Of a DNA stretch of 64,000 nt, positions 34,573 through 43,970 are shown one piece after another (within the stretch, counting starts at the first letter, position 1; each line of letters begins with the position of its first letter). Source of the DNA: an uncultured Bacteroidota bacterium. Its GTDB lineage: Bacteria > Bacteroidota > Bacteroidia > UKL13-3. The notes under the pieces are model-generated. The model searched no databases, was not told the origin of the DNA, and saw nothing but the letters and a program-made list of their open reading frames with translations. The position numbers and the translations under genes are program-made. The stretch lies in contig CAISCU010000033.1 of the NCBI GenBank assembly GCA_903883965.1, forward strand, positions 50,387 to 114,386, read 5' to 3'.

Positions 34573-36600
34573 ATGACATCGCCTCAATCAGAAGACTCTC
34601 AAAACAAGAATAACAGTAATAAAAAACCCAAAGTACCTCAAATGCCCAAGTTCAATTTAAATTGGATTTATGCAATTGTAGTTGTTGTTTTCATTGCCTT
34701 GACTTTTTTACCTAAAAATGTTGCCATTAAAACAACCAAACAAGAGTTTGTAACCAAAATGCTCCTCTCTCATGACGTTGAGAAAGTTGTTGTGGTAAAT
34801 AAATCAAACGCAGAAATATACCTCAAGAAAGAGGTGCTCAAAAATGAAAAGTACAAAGAATTGAGCAGCAGAAGTATTTTAGGAGAAGATGTTGGCCCTC
34901 AGTATTACTTTGAAATTGGTGATGTTTCTTCATTTGAAACAGACATGAGAGAAAGGCAAAAAGACTTTCCTGTAAACGAACAAATTGCCATTGAATATGT
35001 GACTCAAAACAATTATTTCGGCGATTTCTTATTTACTTGGTTGCTTCCAATTATGGTACTTGTTGCCATTTATATGTTTATCATGAGAAGAATGTCTGGC
35101 GGTCCATCAGGTGGCGGTCAATTGTTCAATATTGGAAAGAGTCGTGCCCAATTGTTTGACAAGGATACCATGGTAAAAGTTACTTTCAAAGATGTTGCTG
35201 GATTAGACGAAGCAAAAGTGGAGGTAATGGAGATTGTAGATTTCTTAAAGAACCCTAAAAAGTACACCAATTTAGGAGGTAAAATTCCTAAAGGTGCTTT
35301 GTTGGTAGGCCCTCCAGGTACAGGTAAAACTTTATTGGCCAAAGCCGTAGCAGGTGAAGCAGGTGTTCCATTCTTTTCATTGTCAGGTTCTGATTTTGTT
35401 GAAATGTTTGTGGGTGTTGGAGCAAGCAGAGTAAGAGACTTGTTTAAGCAAGCCAAAGAAAAAGCACCATGTATTATTTTCATCGATGAAATTGATGCTG
35501 TAGGTAGGGCAAGAGGTAAAAACTTAATGCAAGGTGGCAATGACGAAAGAGAGAATACCTTGAATCAATTGCTCACAGAAATGGATGGTTTTGCTACAGA
35601 TTTAGGGGTTATTATTTTAGCAGCAACAAACAGACCCGATATTTTAGATGCGGCCTTATTGAGACCAGGAAGATTTGACCGTCAAATTTCAATAGACAAA
35701 CCAGATTTAAACGGTAGAGCAGAAATATTTAAGGTGCATTTAAAACCTTTAAAATTGGATACAGATGTAAGCCCTGAACGCTTGGCTACTCAAACAGCAG
35801 GTTTTGCAGGTGCTGATATTGCAAACATTTGTAACGAAGCAGCACTTATAGCTGCACGTAAAAACAAATCGGCCATTAATATGCAAGATTTCCAAGACGC
35901 TGTAGACAGGGTTATTGGTGGACTTGAAAAGAAAAACAAAATCATTTCACCAGAAGAAAAACAAATCATTGCTTACCACGAATCAGGACATGCAATCATT
36001 GGTTGGTTTTTAGAAGGACTAGATCCTTTGGTTAAAGTGAGTATAGTGCCAAGAGGAGTAGCTGCTTTGGGATACGCACAATACCTACCTAAAGACCAGT
36101 ATTTGTATACCACAGAACAACTCAAAAACATGATGTGTATGACCTTAGGTGGTAGGGCAGCAGAAGAGTTAATTTTTGGTAGAATCAGTACTGGTGCTCA
36201 AAATGATTTGGAAAGAATTACTAAAATGGCTTACAGCATGGTAACCATATACGGAATGAATCCAAAAGTGGGCAATGTTTCTTTTCATGATCCCAATCAA
36301 GAATATGGTTTTACCAAGCCTTACAGCGATAAAACTGCTGAAATGATTGACATGGAAGTACGTGCACTGATTGATGAATGTTACCAAGCCACCAAGGCAT
36401 TGTTGCAAGAAAAAATGAGTAAATTGGAACACCTTGCAAAAGTGTTATTGGAAAGAGAAATATTGTTTCAACATGATTTAGCAGAATTGCTTGGCCCAAG
36501 ACCATTTGATAAGGTTGCAGAGCCAACTACAGTTGACACAGAAGTTCAAGAGACTGTAGCAGAAGCGCCAGTTGAAAATGATGAAAATTTGAGCATTTAA
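34573..36600 (+). CDS. ftsH: ATP-dependent zinc metalloprotease FtsH
   Basis: FtsH is a membrane-anchored AAA+ protease that extracts and degrades membrane and regulatory proteins. The 675-residue protein has a short Asn/Lys-rich cytoplasmic head, a first membrane helix ([17 protein letters not shown]), a periplasmic domain and a second helix near residue 150-165. The AAA domain has Walker A GPPGTGKT near 245, [12 protein letters not shown] and the second region of homology. The protease domain has the zinc motif HESGH near 469. The ATG is at 34573. A LUD-domain gene follows 15 bases later, as in many Bacteroidota. Confidence 0.97.
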   Translation: MTSPQSEDSQNKNNSNKKPKVPQMPKFNLNWIYAIVVVVFIALTFLPKNVAIKTTKQEFVTKMLLSHDVEKVVVVNKSNAEIYLKKEVLKNEKYKELSSRSILGEDVGPQYYFEIGDVSSFETDMRERQKDFPVNEQIAIEYVTQNNYFGDFLFTWLLPIMVLVAIYMFIMRRMSGGPSGGGQLFNIGKSRAQLFDKDTMVKVTFKDVAGLDEAKVEVMEIVDFLKNPKKYTNLGGKIPKGALLVGPPGTGKTLLAKAVAGEAGVPFFSLSGSDFVEMFVGVGASRVRDLFKQAKEKAPCIIFIDEIDAVGRARGKNLMQGGNDERENTLNQLLTEMDGFATDLGVIILAATNRPDILDAALLRPGRFDRQISIDKPDLNGRAEIFKVHLKPLKLDTDVSPERLATQTAGFAGADIANICNEAALIAARKNKSAINMQDFQDAVDRVIGGLEKKNKIISPEEKQIIAYHESGHAIIGWFLEGLDPLVKVSIVPRGVAALGYAQYLPKDQYLYTTEQLKNMMCMTLGGRAAEELIFGRISTGAQNDLERITKMAYSMVTIYGMNPKVGNVSFHDPNQEYGFTKPYSDKTAEMIDMEVRALIDECYQATKALLQEKMSKLEHLAKVLLEREILFQHDLAELLGPRPFDKVAEPTTVDTEVQETVAEAPVENDENLSI

Positions 36601-36615
36601 TCTTACATTGCATTA

Positions 36616-37290
36616 TTGGAACAGCAAGTTACATCTAAAGAAAAAATCCTTAAAAAGGTACGCTTGGCATTGAACACCAAGTCGAAAAGTTTGTATCAAA
36701 GCATCGATTTTGAATCAAATATTTTTGCCTTGTTCAAAGAAGAGACTTTGGCTGAAACCTTTGTAAAAACCTTTACTGAATCAGGCGGGCAATTTGTTTT
36801 CTGCGACAACCAATATGATTGTATAGACAAACTGTTGGATTTAATTGAATTGAAAAAATGGAAGTATATTTTTTCATGGGAAGAATCAATACAAAATTTA
36901 CTTAGCGAAAGCGGCATTTCTCATTATGCTTCCAAAGATCAGATAGAAAAAGTTCAAGTAGCCATTTCAGGTTGTGAAGCATTGATTGCTAGAACTGGAA
37001 GTGTGCTGGTGAGTAGTTATAAAAATTCAAGAGCAATGACAGTTGTTGCTCCTGAACAAGTTTTTATTGTAAAGCGTTCACAATTGGTACCCGAAATCAA
37101 AGATGGTTTACAGGTATTGAAAAACAAATACGGTAGAAAAACACCCTCACTATATAGTTTCATAACGGGTCCTGTAAAAACAATGGAGTTGCCATCAGAA
37201 ACGCCCGGACAAATGCCAGCTCTCATTCAAAATGGTGCGGGCCCAACAGCCCTGTACTTGTTTTTTATAGACGATACAAAAACAGTTTAA
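36616..37290 (+). CDS. LUD domain protein (LutC/YkgG-like)
   Basis: The 224-residue protein belongs to the LUD family typified by LutC, a subunit of the lactate-utilising iron-sulfur complex. Markers are the N-terminal helix KEKILKKVRLAL, ISGCEALIARTGSVLVSS and the C-terminal FITGPVKT followed by EMPGQ-like SETPGQMPALIQNGAGPTALYLF. LutA and LutB partners are absent here, and single LUD genes after ftsH are common in Bacteroidota, so a lactate role is not assured. The start is TTG at 36616, with no ATG before the conserved region. lpxH begins 3 bases after its stop. Confidence 0.85.
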   Translation: MEQQVTSKEKILKKVRLALNTKSKSLYQSIDFESNIFALFKEETLAETFVKTFTESGGQFVFCDNQYDCIDKLLDLIELKKWKYIFSWEESIQNLLSESGISHYASKDQIEKVQVAISGCEALIARTGSVLVSSYKNSRAMTVVAPEQVFIVKRSQLVPEIKDGLQVLKNKYGRKTPSLYSFITGPVKTMELPSETPGQMPALIQNGAGPTALYLFFIDDTKTV

Positions 37291-37293
37291 TCA

Positions 37294-38043
37294 TTGTCCA
37301 ATTCCAAAAAAATATATTTTGCCTCTGATTTTCATTTAGGAATTCCAGACCATGCTTCTTCTTTAGAAAGAGAAAAACGCATAGTGCAATGGTTAGATAG
37401 TATTCAGCAAGATTGTTCAGCCTTATACATAGTTGGAGATATTTTTGATTTTTGGTTTGAATACAAGCAAGTTGTTCCAAAAGGTTTTATCAGACTGCAA
37501 GGGAAAATTGCAGCCTTTACAGATGCAGGAATACCGGTACATTTTTTTCATGGCAACCATGATTTATGGCAATTTGGCTATTTTGAAAAAGAATTGGGAG
37601 TGCAAGTACACCATGAACCTATTGTTTGTAATTTTTATGGCAAACAGTTTTACATAGGTCACGGAGACGGATTGGGTCCTGGACAATTGAAATTTAAGTT
37701 CATTTTATGGATTTATAGAAATGCCTTATTTCAAAGATTTTTTGCTTGTTTTCATCCATCAATTGGAATAGGGATTGCCAATTGGTTTAGTCGCCGCAGT
37801 AAACAAAAAACGGGGGCTAAAGACTTAGATTTTTATAACGACAAAGAGTACCTGATTCAATTTTGTAAAACATATTTAGCCTCCAATAAAATTGATTATT
37901 TTGTGTTTGGACACAGGCATTTGCCCATGGTTTATCAATTAAATGATTGTGCAACTTACATCAATCTAGGAGATTGGATCAAAGATTTTACCTATTTGGT
38001 TGTTGATTCGGAGGGTGTTCATCTTAAAAAATTTGACAAATAA
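37294..38043 (+). CDS. lpxH: UDP-2,3-diacylglucosamine diphosphatase (LpxH-type)
   Basis: LpxH cleaves UDP-2,3-diacylglucosamine to lipid X and UMP in lipid A synthesis on the cytoplasmic side of the membrane. The 249-residue calcineurin-like phosphoesterase shows the metal-binding motifs YFASDFHLG, IVGDIFDFWFEY, FHGNHD, YIGHGDG and FGHRH. The start is TTG at 37294, 3 bases after the LUD stop, and no in-frame ATG lies before SDFHLG. A second LpxH-like phosphoesterase is encoded at 41632-42477. This one has the closer LpxH layout, so it receives the symbol. Confidence 0.9.
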   Translation: MSNSKKIYFASDFHLGIPDHASSLEREKRIVQWLDSIQQDCSALYIVGDIFDFWFEYKQVVPKGFIRLQGKIAAFTDAGIPVHFFHGNHDLWQFGYFEKELGVQVHHEPIVCNFYGKQFYIGHGDGLGPGQLKFKFILWIYRNALFQRFFACFHPSIGIGIANWFSRRSKQKTGAKDLDFYNDKEYLIQFCKTYLASNKIDYFVFGHRHLPMVYQLNDCATYINLGDWIKDFTYLVVDSEGVHLKKFDK

Positions 38044-38048
38044 GCGCC

Positions 38049-38873
38049 ATGTTGGTACTGCATAGAGCAATTAGAAATTACCTGTTTATTTGCTTTTTTT
38101 TAATCACTTGCACATTAGTTGGCCAAGACACTTCTCAATGGCAAATGATACAGGTTTTACCGCTTCAAAATAAAACCATGCAGGCCGACCGAATGGGCAA
38201 CTTTTATGTGGTTACCCCAAGTAACCAATTGTTTAAATACAATTCTAATTTTGAACGTATAGCTACCTTAAATTACACTTTTTCAGGCTCAATAGATGCA
38301 GTTGACGTGAGCAATCCACTAGAGATATATTTGTTTTACAAGGAATTGAACCAAGTGGTATTGTTAGATAACAATTTGGCCTATAGAGGCAAATTGAACT
38401 TAACAGATTGGGGCATTACGCAAGCTGCCTGTATAGGTAGGAGTTTTGACAATGGTATTTGGATTTTTGATTTGGGGGATTTTCAACTAAAAAAGTTTGA
38501 CAAAACTGGTAATTTGATTCAAAGCAGTGGCAATTGCAAACAGTTTATTCAAACACCTCAATTTGTTCCAATTGCATCTATAGATGATGGAAACAGAGTG
38601 TTTTTATTGGATCAGGTTTCAGGTATATATGTGTTTGATGTTTTTGGGAATTTTGTGAAGCAAATTCAAATGGAGGGTGTTCCATTTGTTCAACCAGAAA
38701 AAGATATTTTGTATTACCTGAAAGACAATTCAATTTACGGGTTAAAAGCTGCTGGTCAAAAAAAGTTGGTTTTTATAAGTAACGAAACAGGCGTATCCCA
38801 ATTCAGCGTTCAAGACAAGCACCTTATTCTTGGTCAACCTAACCAAATCAAGCGGTTCAGACATGCAGAATAA
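38049..38873 (+). CDS. exported beta-propeller-like protein of unknown function
   Basis: The 274-residue protein has a signal peptide (RAIRNYLFICFFLITCTLVG) and then about 245 residues of short beta strands with repeated strand-loop units such as GNFYVVTPSNQLFKYN, GIWIFDLGDFQLKKFD and GIYVFDVFGNFVKQI. This pattern suggests a WD40/NHL-like propeller, with no catalytic motif. It begins at ATG 38049, 5 bases after lpxH, in the ftsH-LUD-lpxH run. It could be a periplasmic scaffold or sensor. I do not recognise the family by name. Confidence 0.75.
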   Translation: MLVLHRAIRNYLFICFFLITCTLVGQDTSQWQMIQVLPLQNKTMQADRMGNFYVVTPSNQLFKYNSNFERIATLNYTFSGSIDAVDVSNPLEIYLFYKELNQVVLLDNNLAYRGKLNLTDWGITQAACIGRSFDNGIWIFDLGDFQLKKFDKTGNLIQSSGNCKQFIQTPQFVPIASIDDGNRVFLLDQVSGIYVFDVFGNFVKQIQMEGVPFVQPEKDILYYLKDNSIYGLKAAGQKKLVFISNETGVSQFSVQDKHLILGQPNQIKRFRHAE

Positions 38874-38914
38874 GACTTCATTTGATTAACCAATGGAATA
38901 ATCAAATTTGAACT

Positions 38915-38922
38915 TATCTTTG
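38915..38922 (+). promoter_or_regulatory. candidate -7 element of prfA
   Basis: TATCTTTG (TAnnTTTG) lies 17 bases before the prfA ATG at 38940. No TTTG is found at the expected -33 distance, so confidence is limited. Confidence 0.4.
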
Positions 38923-38939
38923 CCCTCTAAAGTAAGTAC

Positions 38940-40013
38940 ATGTTAGATAAATTAGAGGCAATCTACAATAGATTTAAGCAAGTAGAAGAAACACTCAGTC
39001 AACCAGATGTGGTTGCTGATATGAAACGTTTTACCCAATTGAATAGAGAATACAAAGGGCTTCAACCCATCGTCGATAAATATTTCGAATACAGGAATTT
39101 AGTTGGTAATTTGGCCGGCGCAAAAGAAATCCTTAAGACTGAAAAAGATGAGGAAATGCGTGAAATGGCCAAAGCAGAATTAGACGAATTAGAGCCATTG
39201 CTTCAACCAATGGAAGAAGAAATTAGAATTTTATTGATACCTAAAGAACCAGAAGATCTTAAAAATGCAGTTCTTGAAATTAGGGCTGGTACTGGTGGTG
39301 ATGAGGCCAGTATTTTTGCAGGTGATTTGTATAGAATGTACATGTATTTCTGTGAAAAAAGAGGTTGGAAAACAGAGGTAGTTGATTTTACTGAAGGAAC
39401 AGCTGGTGGATACAAAGAAATCATTATTGAGGTAAGCGGTGATGAGGTATATGGCATTTTAAAATATGAAAGTGGTGTACACAGGGTACAACGTGTTCCT
39501 GATACAGAAACCCAAGGTAGGGTTCATACTTCAGCGGCTACCATTGTGGTATTGCCTGAAGCTGAAGAAGTAGATTTTGAACTCAATCCGGCCGATATTG
39601 AAATGCAAACTGCCCGTTCAGGGGGTGCTGGAGGTCAAAACGTAAACAAGGTAGAAAGTAAGGTCATGCTCACACATAAACCTTCAGGAATTGTGGTGGT
39701 TTGTCAGGTAGAAAGAACCCAGAATGGCAACAGAGAAAGGGCTATGCAAATGTTAAGGACCAAATTGTATGAAATTGAGCTTCAAAAGCACAATGATGCC
39801 ATTTCTAGCAGAAGAAAAACAATGGTTTCAACTGGAGACCGTTCGGCCAAAATTAGAACCTATAATTACCCACAATCTAGAGTAACAGATCACCGAATTA
39901 ATTTTACAAAATACAATTTGCCAGAGGTTATGAGTGGAGAAATTCAAGAGTTCATAGACCAATTACAAATTGCTGAAAACGCTGAAAAACTAAAAGAAGG
40001 ATTTGGATCTTAA
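38940..40013 (+). CDS. prfA: peptide chain release factor 1
   Basis: RF1 recognises UAA and UAG stop codons and triggers release of the finished peptide. The 357-residue protein has the coiled N-terminal domain, [18 protein letters not shown], the PxT-type codon recognition region [18 protein letters not shown] (PDT in place of PAT/PVT), and the catalytic GGQ in [13 protein letters not shown] near residue 228. Length and order are standard. The ATG is at 38940, with its own promoter-like element. It converges on a minus-strand unknown gene 6 bases away. Confidence 0.96.
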   Translation: MLDKLEAIYNRFKQVEETLSQPDVVADMKRFTQLNREYKGLQPIVDKYFEYRNLVGNLAGAKEILKTEKDEEMREMAKAELDELEPLLQPMEEEIRILLIPKEPEDLKNAVLEIRAGTGGDEASIFAGDLYRMYMYFCEKRGWKTEVVDFTEGTAGGYKEIIIEVSGDEVYGILKYESGVHRVQRVPDTETQGRVHTSAATIVVLPEAEEVDFELNPADIEMQTARSGGAGGQNVNKVESKVMLTHKPSGIVVVCQVERTQNGNRERAMQMLRTKLYEIELQKHNDAISSRRKTMVSTGDRSAKIRTYNYPQSRVTDHRINFTKYNLPEVMSGEIQEFIDQLQIAENAEKLKEGFGS

Positions 40014-40019
40014 ATGAGA

Positions 40020-40592
40020 CTAACCCAGGCGGTGGCTGATTATTTTTTGAACCTCACTGTACAATTGCAATGGGTTGAATTTTCTCCAGTTAAACTGGTC
40101 TAATTCACCTCCAAATACCAAATAGTAATCTAAGTTGTGTTGCTTGAATTCTTCCAATACATGTGGATGAAAATTTAATGCAACAATCCAACCATCTTCG
40201 GCTTCTACGTCTTGGTACCATTCTTCGTAATAGCTGTCATCAGAACTGTGAAAATTCATGATGTTTTCGCCTATTAGAATGAATTTATTAATGCCAGCCA
40301 AGTTGAGCGGTTCGGCAACTTCTCTTTTTAAAAACATGATATCGTTGTGAATGGCATCATTCCATTCACCTATGAGTTCAAGTATGGCAACCTGCTTAAG
40401 GTAATCAGCATATAAGATTTTTACATACAATGTAGGAGACCCAAATTCGTCCCATTGCGGATGAATCAGGTAATTGTAAACCTGATTGGTAAACTCAAAT
40501 TCGCTGTATTCTCTGCCATAAAATGGGGAATTGCTGTCGTTCTCACTTTGATAGATATCTCGCCATCTGTAAAAAGGCTCTAATTCTTGCAT
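40020..40592 (-). CDS. conserved-looking cytoplasmic protein of unknown function
   Basis: I do not recognise this 190-residue protein. It is rich in aromatic and acidic residues, with FYRWRDIYQSENDSNSPFYG at the start and DSYYEEWYQDVEAEDGWIVA in the second half. It lacks a signal peptide or membrane helices. The ATG at 40592 follows 5 bases after a TATCTTTG element, which would give a very short or leaderless mRNA. The coding pattern and codon use resemble its neighbours, which argues that it is a real gene. It converges tightly with prfA. Confidence 0.7.
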   Translation of the reverse strand: MQELEPFYRWRDIYQSENDSNSPFYGREYSEFEFTNQVYNYLIHPQWDEFGSPTLYVKILYADYLKQVAILELIGEWNDAIHNDIMFLKREVAEPLNLAGINKFILIGENIMNFHSSDDSYYEEWYQDVEAEDGWIVALNFHPHVLEEFKQHNLDYYLVFGGELDQFNWRKFNPLQLYSEVQKIISHRLG

Positions 40593-40597
40593 ACCAA

Positions 40598-40605
40598 CAA
40601 AGATA
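40598..40605 (-). promoter_or_regulatory. candidate -7 element for the 190-residue unknown gene
   Basis: The minus strand reads TATCTTTG (TAnnTTTG), ending 5 bases before the ATG at 40592. If used, transcription would begin at or almost on the start codon. Confidence 0.4.
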
Positions 40606-40627
40606 GAATGCTAGGCACAAATGTTTG

Positions 40628-41635
40628 TTAAATGGCCAATTTTAAATTGGGTGCAGTTTTATAAATGAGCTCTTCAATGGTTTGTTCAACCGTATCGTAA
40701 TAATTTACATTTACAGGGCAGGCATATTCCAACCAATTGAGCAGACTATTGTGAAAAGCATCATCAATTTTATGTAAAACTGTGATACCCATCATTTTCA
40801 AGGCTTTTGCATTACACAATTGTTCGTACTGGTTGTTCATTGGTATGACCATGAGTTTCTTCTTTAAATACATGGCCTCAGCAGGACTTTCAAATCCACC
40901 ATTGGTGATCAAACCGTCGCTACTACATAAACTTTCTATGAATGCCAAATTATGTATTGGTTGTATACTGACATTGTTCGCATAGTACGCTTTTTTGCTG
41001 TGTTTACTAAATACATGCCACTCAATTTCAGGAATTCTGTTGAAGAATTTTGTTACTATTTCGTCGCTGTAGGCGGGTAAGTATACGGTTATGTGACCCT
41101 TGTTACTGAGGCCATTTTTTCTAACCAGACTTCTAATTACAGGGGTCTTAATAAATGTATCGTATGCTTGAAAATGAAATCCAATTTTACTGGTTACCGG
41201 AGCATAGTTTTTTAAAATCCATGGCGAAAATGGGTCTTTGCTCTCAATTTTTGGTGTTCTAGGAGATAAAAATGAGGCTTGGTGACTCAACCCAATACAA
41301 GGTATTTTCTTGATTTTACAGGCCCATGCAGAAACTGGTTCAAAATCATTGATGACCAAATCATATTTTTCTACAGGCAATTGGTGAATGTCTTTAAAAA
41401 AATTAAAGGGTTTTAACTGTTTGATGGAATCAATTAGATCTATTCCTCCATTTTTACCAAAGGTAAATCCGATTCCATTTTTTTTAAATTTAACCAAATG
41501 AGGCAACTGCACTTCATTTTGATTTCCACTTACCAATAAATCGAGTTCTCCATGCCTTATTAGGTAGGGAATAATTTCTCTGGCTCGGCTCAAATGTCCG
41601 TTTCCGGTTCCTTGGATGGCAAATAAAATTTTCAT
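40628..41635 (-). CDS. MurG-like glycosyltransferase family protein
   Basis: The 335-residue protein has a GT-B fold like MurG and family 28 enzymes. The N-terminal loop is FAIQGTGNGHLSRAREI, acceptor-side residues include LVINDFEPVSAWACK and IGLSHQASFLSP, and the donor site is LITNGGFESPAEAMYLKKKL followed by MNNQYEQLCNA. It is not MurG itself, since the motif set differs and the protein is shorter. Its ATG overlaps the stop of the LpxH-like phosphoesterase gene by 4 bases (ATGA), so the two proteins are made together and probably act on the same glycolipid. Confidence 0.85.
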   Translation of the reverse strand: MKILFAIQGTGNGHLSRAREIIPYLIRHGELDLLVSGNQNEVQLPHLVKFKKNGIGFTFGKNGGIDLIDSIKQLKPFNFFKDIHQLPVEKYDLVINDFEPVSAWACKIKKIPCIGLSHQASFLSPRTPKIESKDPFSPWILKNYAPVTSKIGFHFQAYDTFIKTPVIRSLVRKNGLSNKGHITVYLPAYSDEIVTKFFNRIPEIEWHVFSKHSKKAYYANNVSIQPIHNLAFIESLCSSDGLITNGGFESPAEAMYLKKKLMVIPMNNQYEQLCNAKALKMMGITVLHKIDDAFHNSLLNWLEYACPVNVNYYDTVEQTIEELIYKTAPNLKLAI

Positions 41636-42477
41636 TTTACAATGGTTTGGTAAAGCATTTGAATATTGGTGTATTGGTTTAAATCAACAGCTTCATCAAC
41701 CTCATCTGCCCATTCACTATCGGTATCAAATAATTCGTGGTAGGAAACTAATTTCCATTCTTTGTTTTGGTATTCTAGCGCTGTTAAATTTTCAACCCAA
41801 TCACCACTATTGAGATAGGTAATTTGCTTGCCATCTTTTTCTACAAGCCTTATTTGAGGTTGATGGATATGGCCACATACAACGTAATTATATTCTTTTT
41901 CAAGCGCCAATTCTATGGCAGTTTGTTCAAAGTCAGCAATAAATTTCAATGCTTGTTTGAATCCATTTTTAATTTGCTTAGAAATAGACAGTTTTTCTCT
42001 ACCTAATTTTACGCAGATCCAATTCACAAATGCATTCAATAGAATTAGCGTATCGTAACCGATGGCTCCTAATTTTGCTAACCATTTGCTGTGTTTCATG
42101 GTAATGTCAAACACATCACCATGAAAAAACCAGGCTTTTTCTTGGTCTAATTCCAATACCAGTTTGTTACACAGTTCAAAATTATGCATACTAAAATCGG
42201 CAAACTTCCTCAGCATTTCATCGTGGTTTCCGGTTAAGTAATATACTTTGGTTCCTTTGCCCATCATTTTGAGGATTCTTTGAATGATTTTCATATGTGA
42301 ATTAGGCCAGTAACTTTTACTGAATTGCCAAATATCAACAATGTCTCCGTTTAAAATCAAGATATCAGGGTCGATACTTTTCAAGTACCGATTCAGTTCT
42401 TTTGCCTTACAACCAAATGTACCAAGGTGTACATCCGATATGCATGCTAAGTGTATTTTTCTGGGATTGTTAGCCAT
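41632..42477 (-). CDS. LpxH-like metallophosphoesterase
   Basis: The 281-residue calcineurin-like phosphoesterase has LACISDVHLGTFGCKAKEL, LILNGDIVDIWQF, YYLTGNHDE, WFFHGDVFD and VVCGHIHQPQI, which supply the dinuclear metal ligands. It resembles UDP-2,3-diacylglucosamine diphosphatase but is longer in the helical insert (SKWLAKLGAIGYDTLILLNA) than the lpxH gene at 37294. Such proteins often come paired with the following glycosyltransferase in Bacteroidota. It probably hydrolyses a nucleotide-linked or phosphorylated glycolipid. The true substrate is open. The ATG is at 42477. Confidence 0.85.
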   Translation of the reverse strand: MANNPRKIHLACISDVHLGTFGCKAKELNRYLKSIDPDILILNGDIVDIWQFSKSYWPNSHMKIIQRILKMMGKGTKVYYLTGNHDEMLRKFADFSMHNFELCNKLVLELDQEKAWFFHGDVFDITMKHSKWLAKLGAIGYDTLILLNAFVNWICVKLGREKLSISKQIKNGFKQALKFIADFEQTAIELALEKEYNYVVCGHIHQPQIRLVEKDGKQITYLNSGDWVENLTALEYQNKEWKLVSYHELFDTDSEWADEVDEAVDLNQYTNIQMLYQTIVK

Positions 42478-42588
42478 TTCTTACACAATTTTCTCAACTC
42501 AACATGATATTCAGGTTAATTTAATGTCATTTTATGTTCAAGATTTTGAACCTTGCTTTTCGTTTTTTATCTTGTTAAAAAATTGAAC

Positions 42589-42975
42589 ATGCCTGTTGCA
42601 ATTACAAATCAGATTCAAATAGAGGTTGAAACCTCTTACAATGGCGAACAACAAGACGATGATAAACTTTGTCGGATGTTTGTTTACAGAATTCGTATCA
42701 GTAATTTGGGTGATTGTACAGTCAAATTATTGAGAAGACACTGGTTAATTATAGACCCACTTGACGGAGATATGGAAGTGGAAGGAGAGGGGGTTGTAGG
42801 GCAGCAACCAGTATTAGAGCCAGGCGAAACATTTAGGTATGTTTCTGGTTGCGCTTTGAATTCAACAATTGGTAGAATGAAGGGTACTTACCAAATGGAA
42901 CGCCTCATAGATGGGAAGGTGATAGAGGTTCAAATACCTGCATTTGATTTAGTTGCTCCATACCAGCTGAACTAG
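42589..42975 (+). CDS. apaG: ApaG domain protein
   Basis: The 128-residue protein is a complete ApaG domain, a beta-sandwich of the fibronectin III type. It has ITNQIQIEVETSYN, FVYRIRISNLGDCTVKLLRRHW, VEGEGVVGQQPVLEPGETFRY and MKGTYQME. ApaG is linked genetically to cobalt/magnesium tolerance in enterobacteria, but its biochemical role is not settled. The ATG at 42589 gives the family start. The track's extension of 12 residues upstream is not conserved-looking. Its stop interlocks with the convergent MORN-like gene on CTAG. Confidence 0.93.
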   Translation: MPVAITNQIQIEVETSYNGEQQDDDKLCRMFVYRIRISNLGDCTVKLLRRHWLIIDPLDGDMEVEGEGVVGQQPVLEPGETFRYVSGCALNSTIGRMKGTYQMERLIDGKVIEVQIPAFDLVAPYQLN

Positions 42976-43289
42976 CGGTTGCAACCACACGATTTGAAGT
43001 ATTTTTCTTCTCCTTTGTTATTTTTCCATGAAGTTTTCTGGTGTTTTTGGTTGTAATAAATGGTCCATTTTATTTCACCTTTCGACCATTTTTCTCTAGA
43101 TTCAAGCCAACCGGTACTGCTGTAATTTTTCCATTGCCCAGTTTTAGCCCCATTTTTCTGCCATCCCGAAGCTTTCAGTCGGCCATTTTCCCATGTTTCA
43201 TTTATTTTTTGAAGCCCCATCATTTGACAAGAAATGTTTCCAAAAGTCAATAAGACAAGGCTGCAAAACAGAATAAGGGAGTTTTTCAT
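42972..43289 (-). CDS. small MORN-like exported protein, possible lipoprotein
   Basis: The 105-residue protein has a signal peptide (MKNSLILFCSLVLLTFGN), and a cysteine at ISCQ could be a lipidation site, though the lipobox is imperfect. The body carries MORN/YwqK-like repeats: ETWENGRLKASGWQKNGAKT, GQWKNYSSTGWLESREKWSKG and IKWTIYYNQKHQKTSW. It ends in KSCGCNR. These repeats often occur in surface or toxin-antidote proteins, but the function here is unknown. The ATG is at 43289. Confidence 0.75.
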   Translation of the reverse strand: MKNSLILFCSLVLLTFGNISCQMMGLQKINETWENGRLKASGWQKNGAKTGQWKNYSSTGWLESREKWSKGEIKWTIYYNQKHQKTSWKNNKGEEKYFKSCGCNR

Positions 43290-43370
43290 GTAAACTATTT
43301 AAAATTGATTGAAAGATAGGGCTTTTGAATTTCAAAGATTTTATTATTTTGCGAGTCAAGCAAAACAATT

Positions 43371-43955
43371 GTGATAACACATATTCAAGGAAAAATAACG
43401 TATCGTTCGCCAGCCTATGTGGTGATAGACTGCAATGGCATTGGTTATGGTATTCAAATTTCCTTTAATACCTATGGATTGTTGGGTGAAGCAGAACAAG
43501 TAAAACTGCTAACTTACTTGAGTATCAAGGAAGATAGCCATACTTTATTTGGATTTGCAGAAGAAAATGAGCGTCAACTGTTTCTACAACTCATTTCCGT
43601 AAGCGGAGTTGGAGCCAATACGGCAAGAGTGATTTTGTCTAGTTTGAAAGTGCAAGAAATTACACAAGCCATTTTAGCAGGTAATTGGGCTTTGCTGAAA
43701 ACCATCAAAGGCATTGGTCCTAAAACAGCTCAAAGATTGGTGATTGACTTGCAAGACAAATTGAAAAAAATAGGAGATGGGGGTATGGGTTCAGGATTGC
43801 AAGCTGCCAACAAAGAAGTAGAAGAAGCATTGGCAGCATTGCAGATGTTGGGCTTCTCAAAAGTTGAATCAGAAAAAGGACTCAACAAGATAAGACAACA
43901 AAATCCGAATTTGAGCGTTGAACAATTGGTAAAATTAACTTTAAAAATTCTTTGA
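43371..43955 (+). CDS. ruvA: Holliday junction branch migration protein RuvA
   Basis: RuvA binds the four-way DNA junction and loads the RuvB motor during recombinational repair. The 194-residue protein has the N-terminal OB-fold (ITHIQGKITYRSPAYVVIDCNGIGYGIQIS), two helix-hairpin-helix motifs around LISVSGVGANTARVILSS and LKTIKGIGPKTAQRLVIDL, and the C-terminal RuvB-binding helices with ALAALQMLGFSKVE. The start is GTG at 43371. It lies 15 bases upstream of sprA, a gene order found widely in Bacteroidota. Confidence 0.96.
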   Translation: MITHIQGKITYRSPAYVVIDCNGIGYGIQISFNTYGLLGEAEQVKLLTYLSIKEDSHTLFGFAEENERQLFLQLISVSGVGANTARVILSSLKVQEITQAILAGNWALLKTIKGIGPKTAQRLVIDLQDKLKKIGDGGMGSGLQAANKEVEEALAALQMLGFSKVESEKGLNKIRQQNPNLSVEQLVKLTLKIL

Positions 43956-43970
43956 TGGGAAACATCTACT

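Noticed and set aside
35118-35540. 140-residue minus-strand ORF inside ftsH
   Set aside because: It mirrors the AAA domain coding region of ftsH and shows no independent features.
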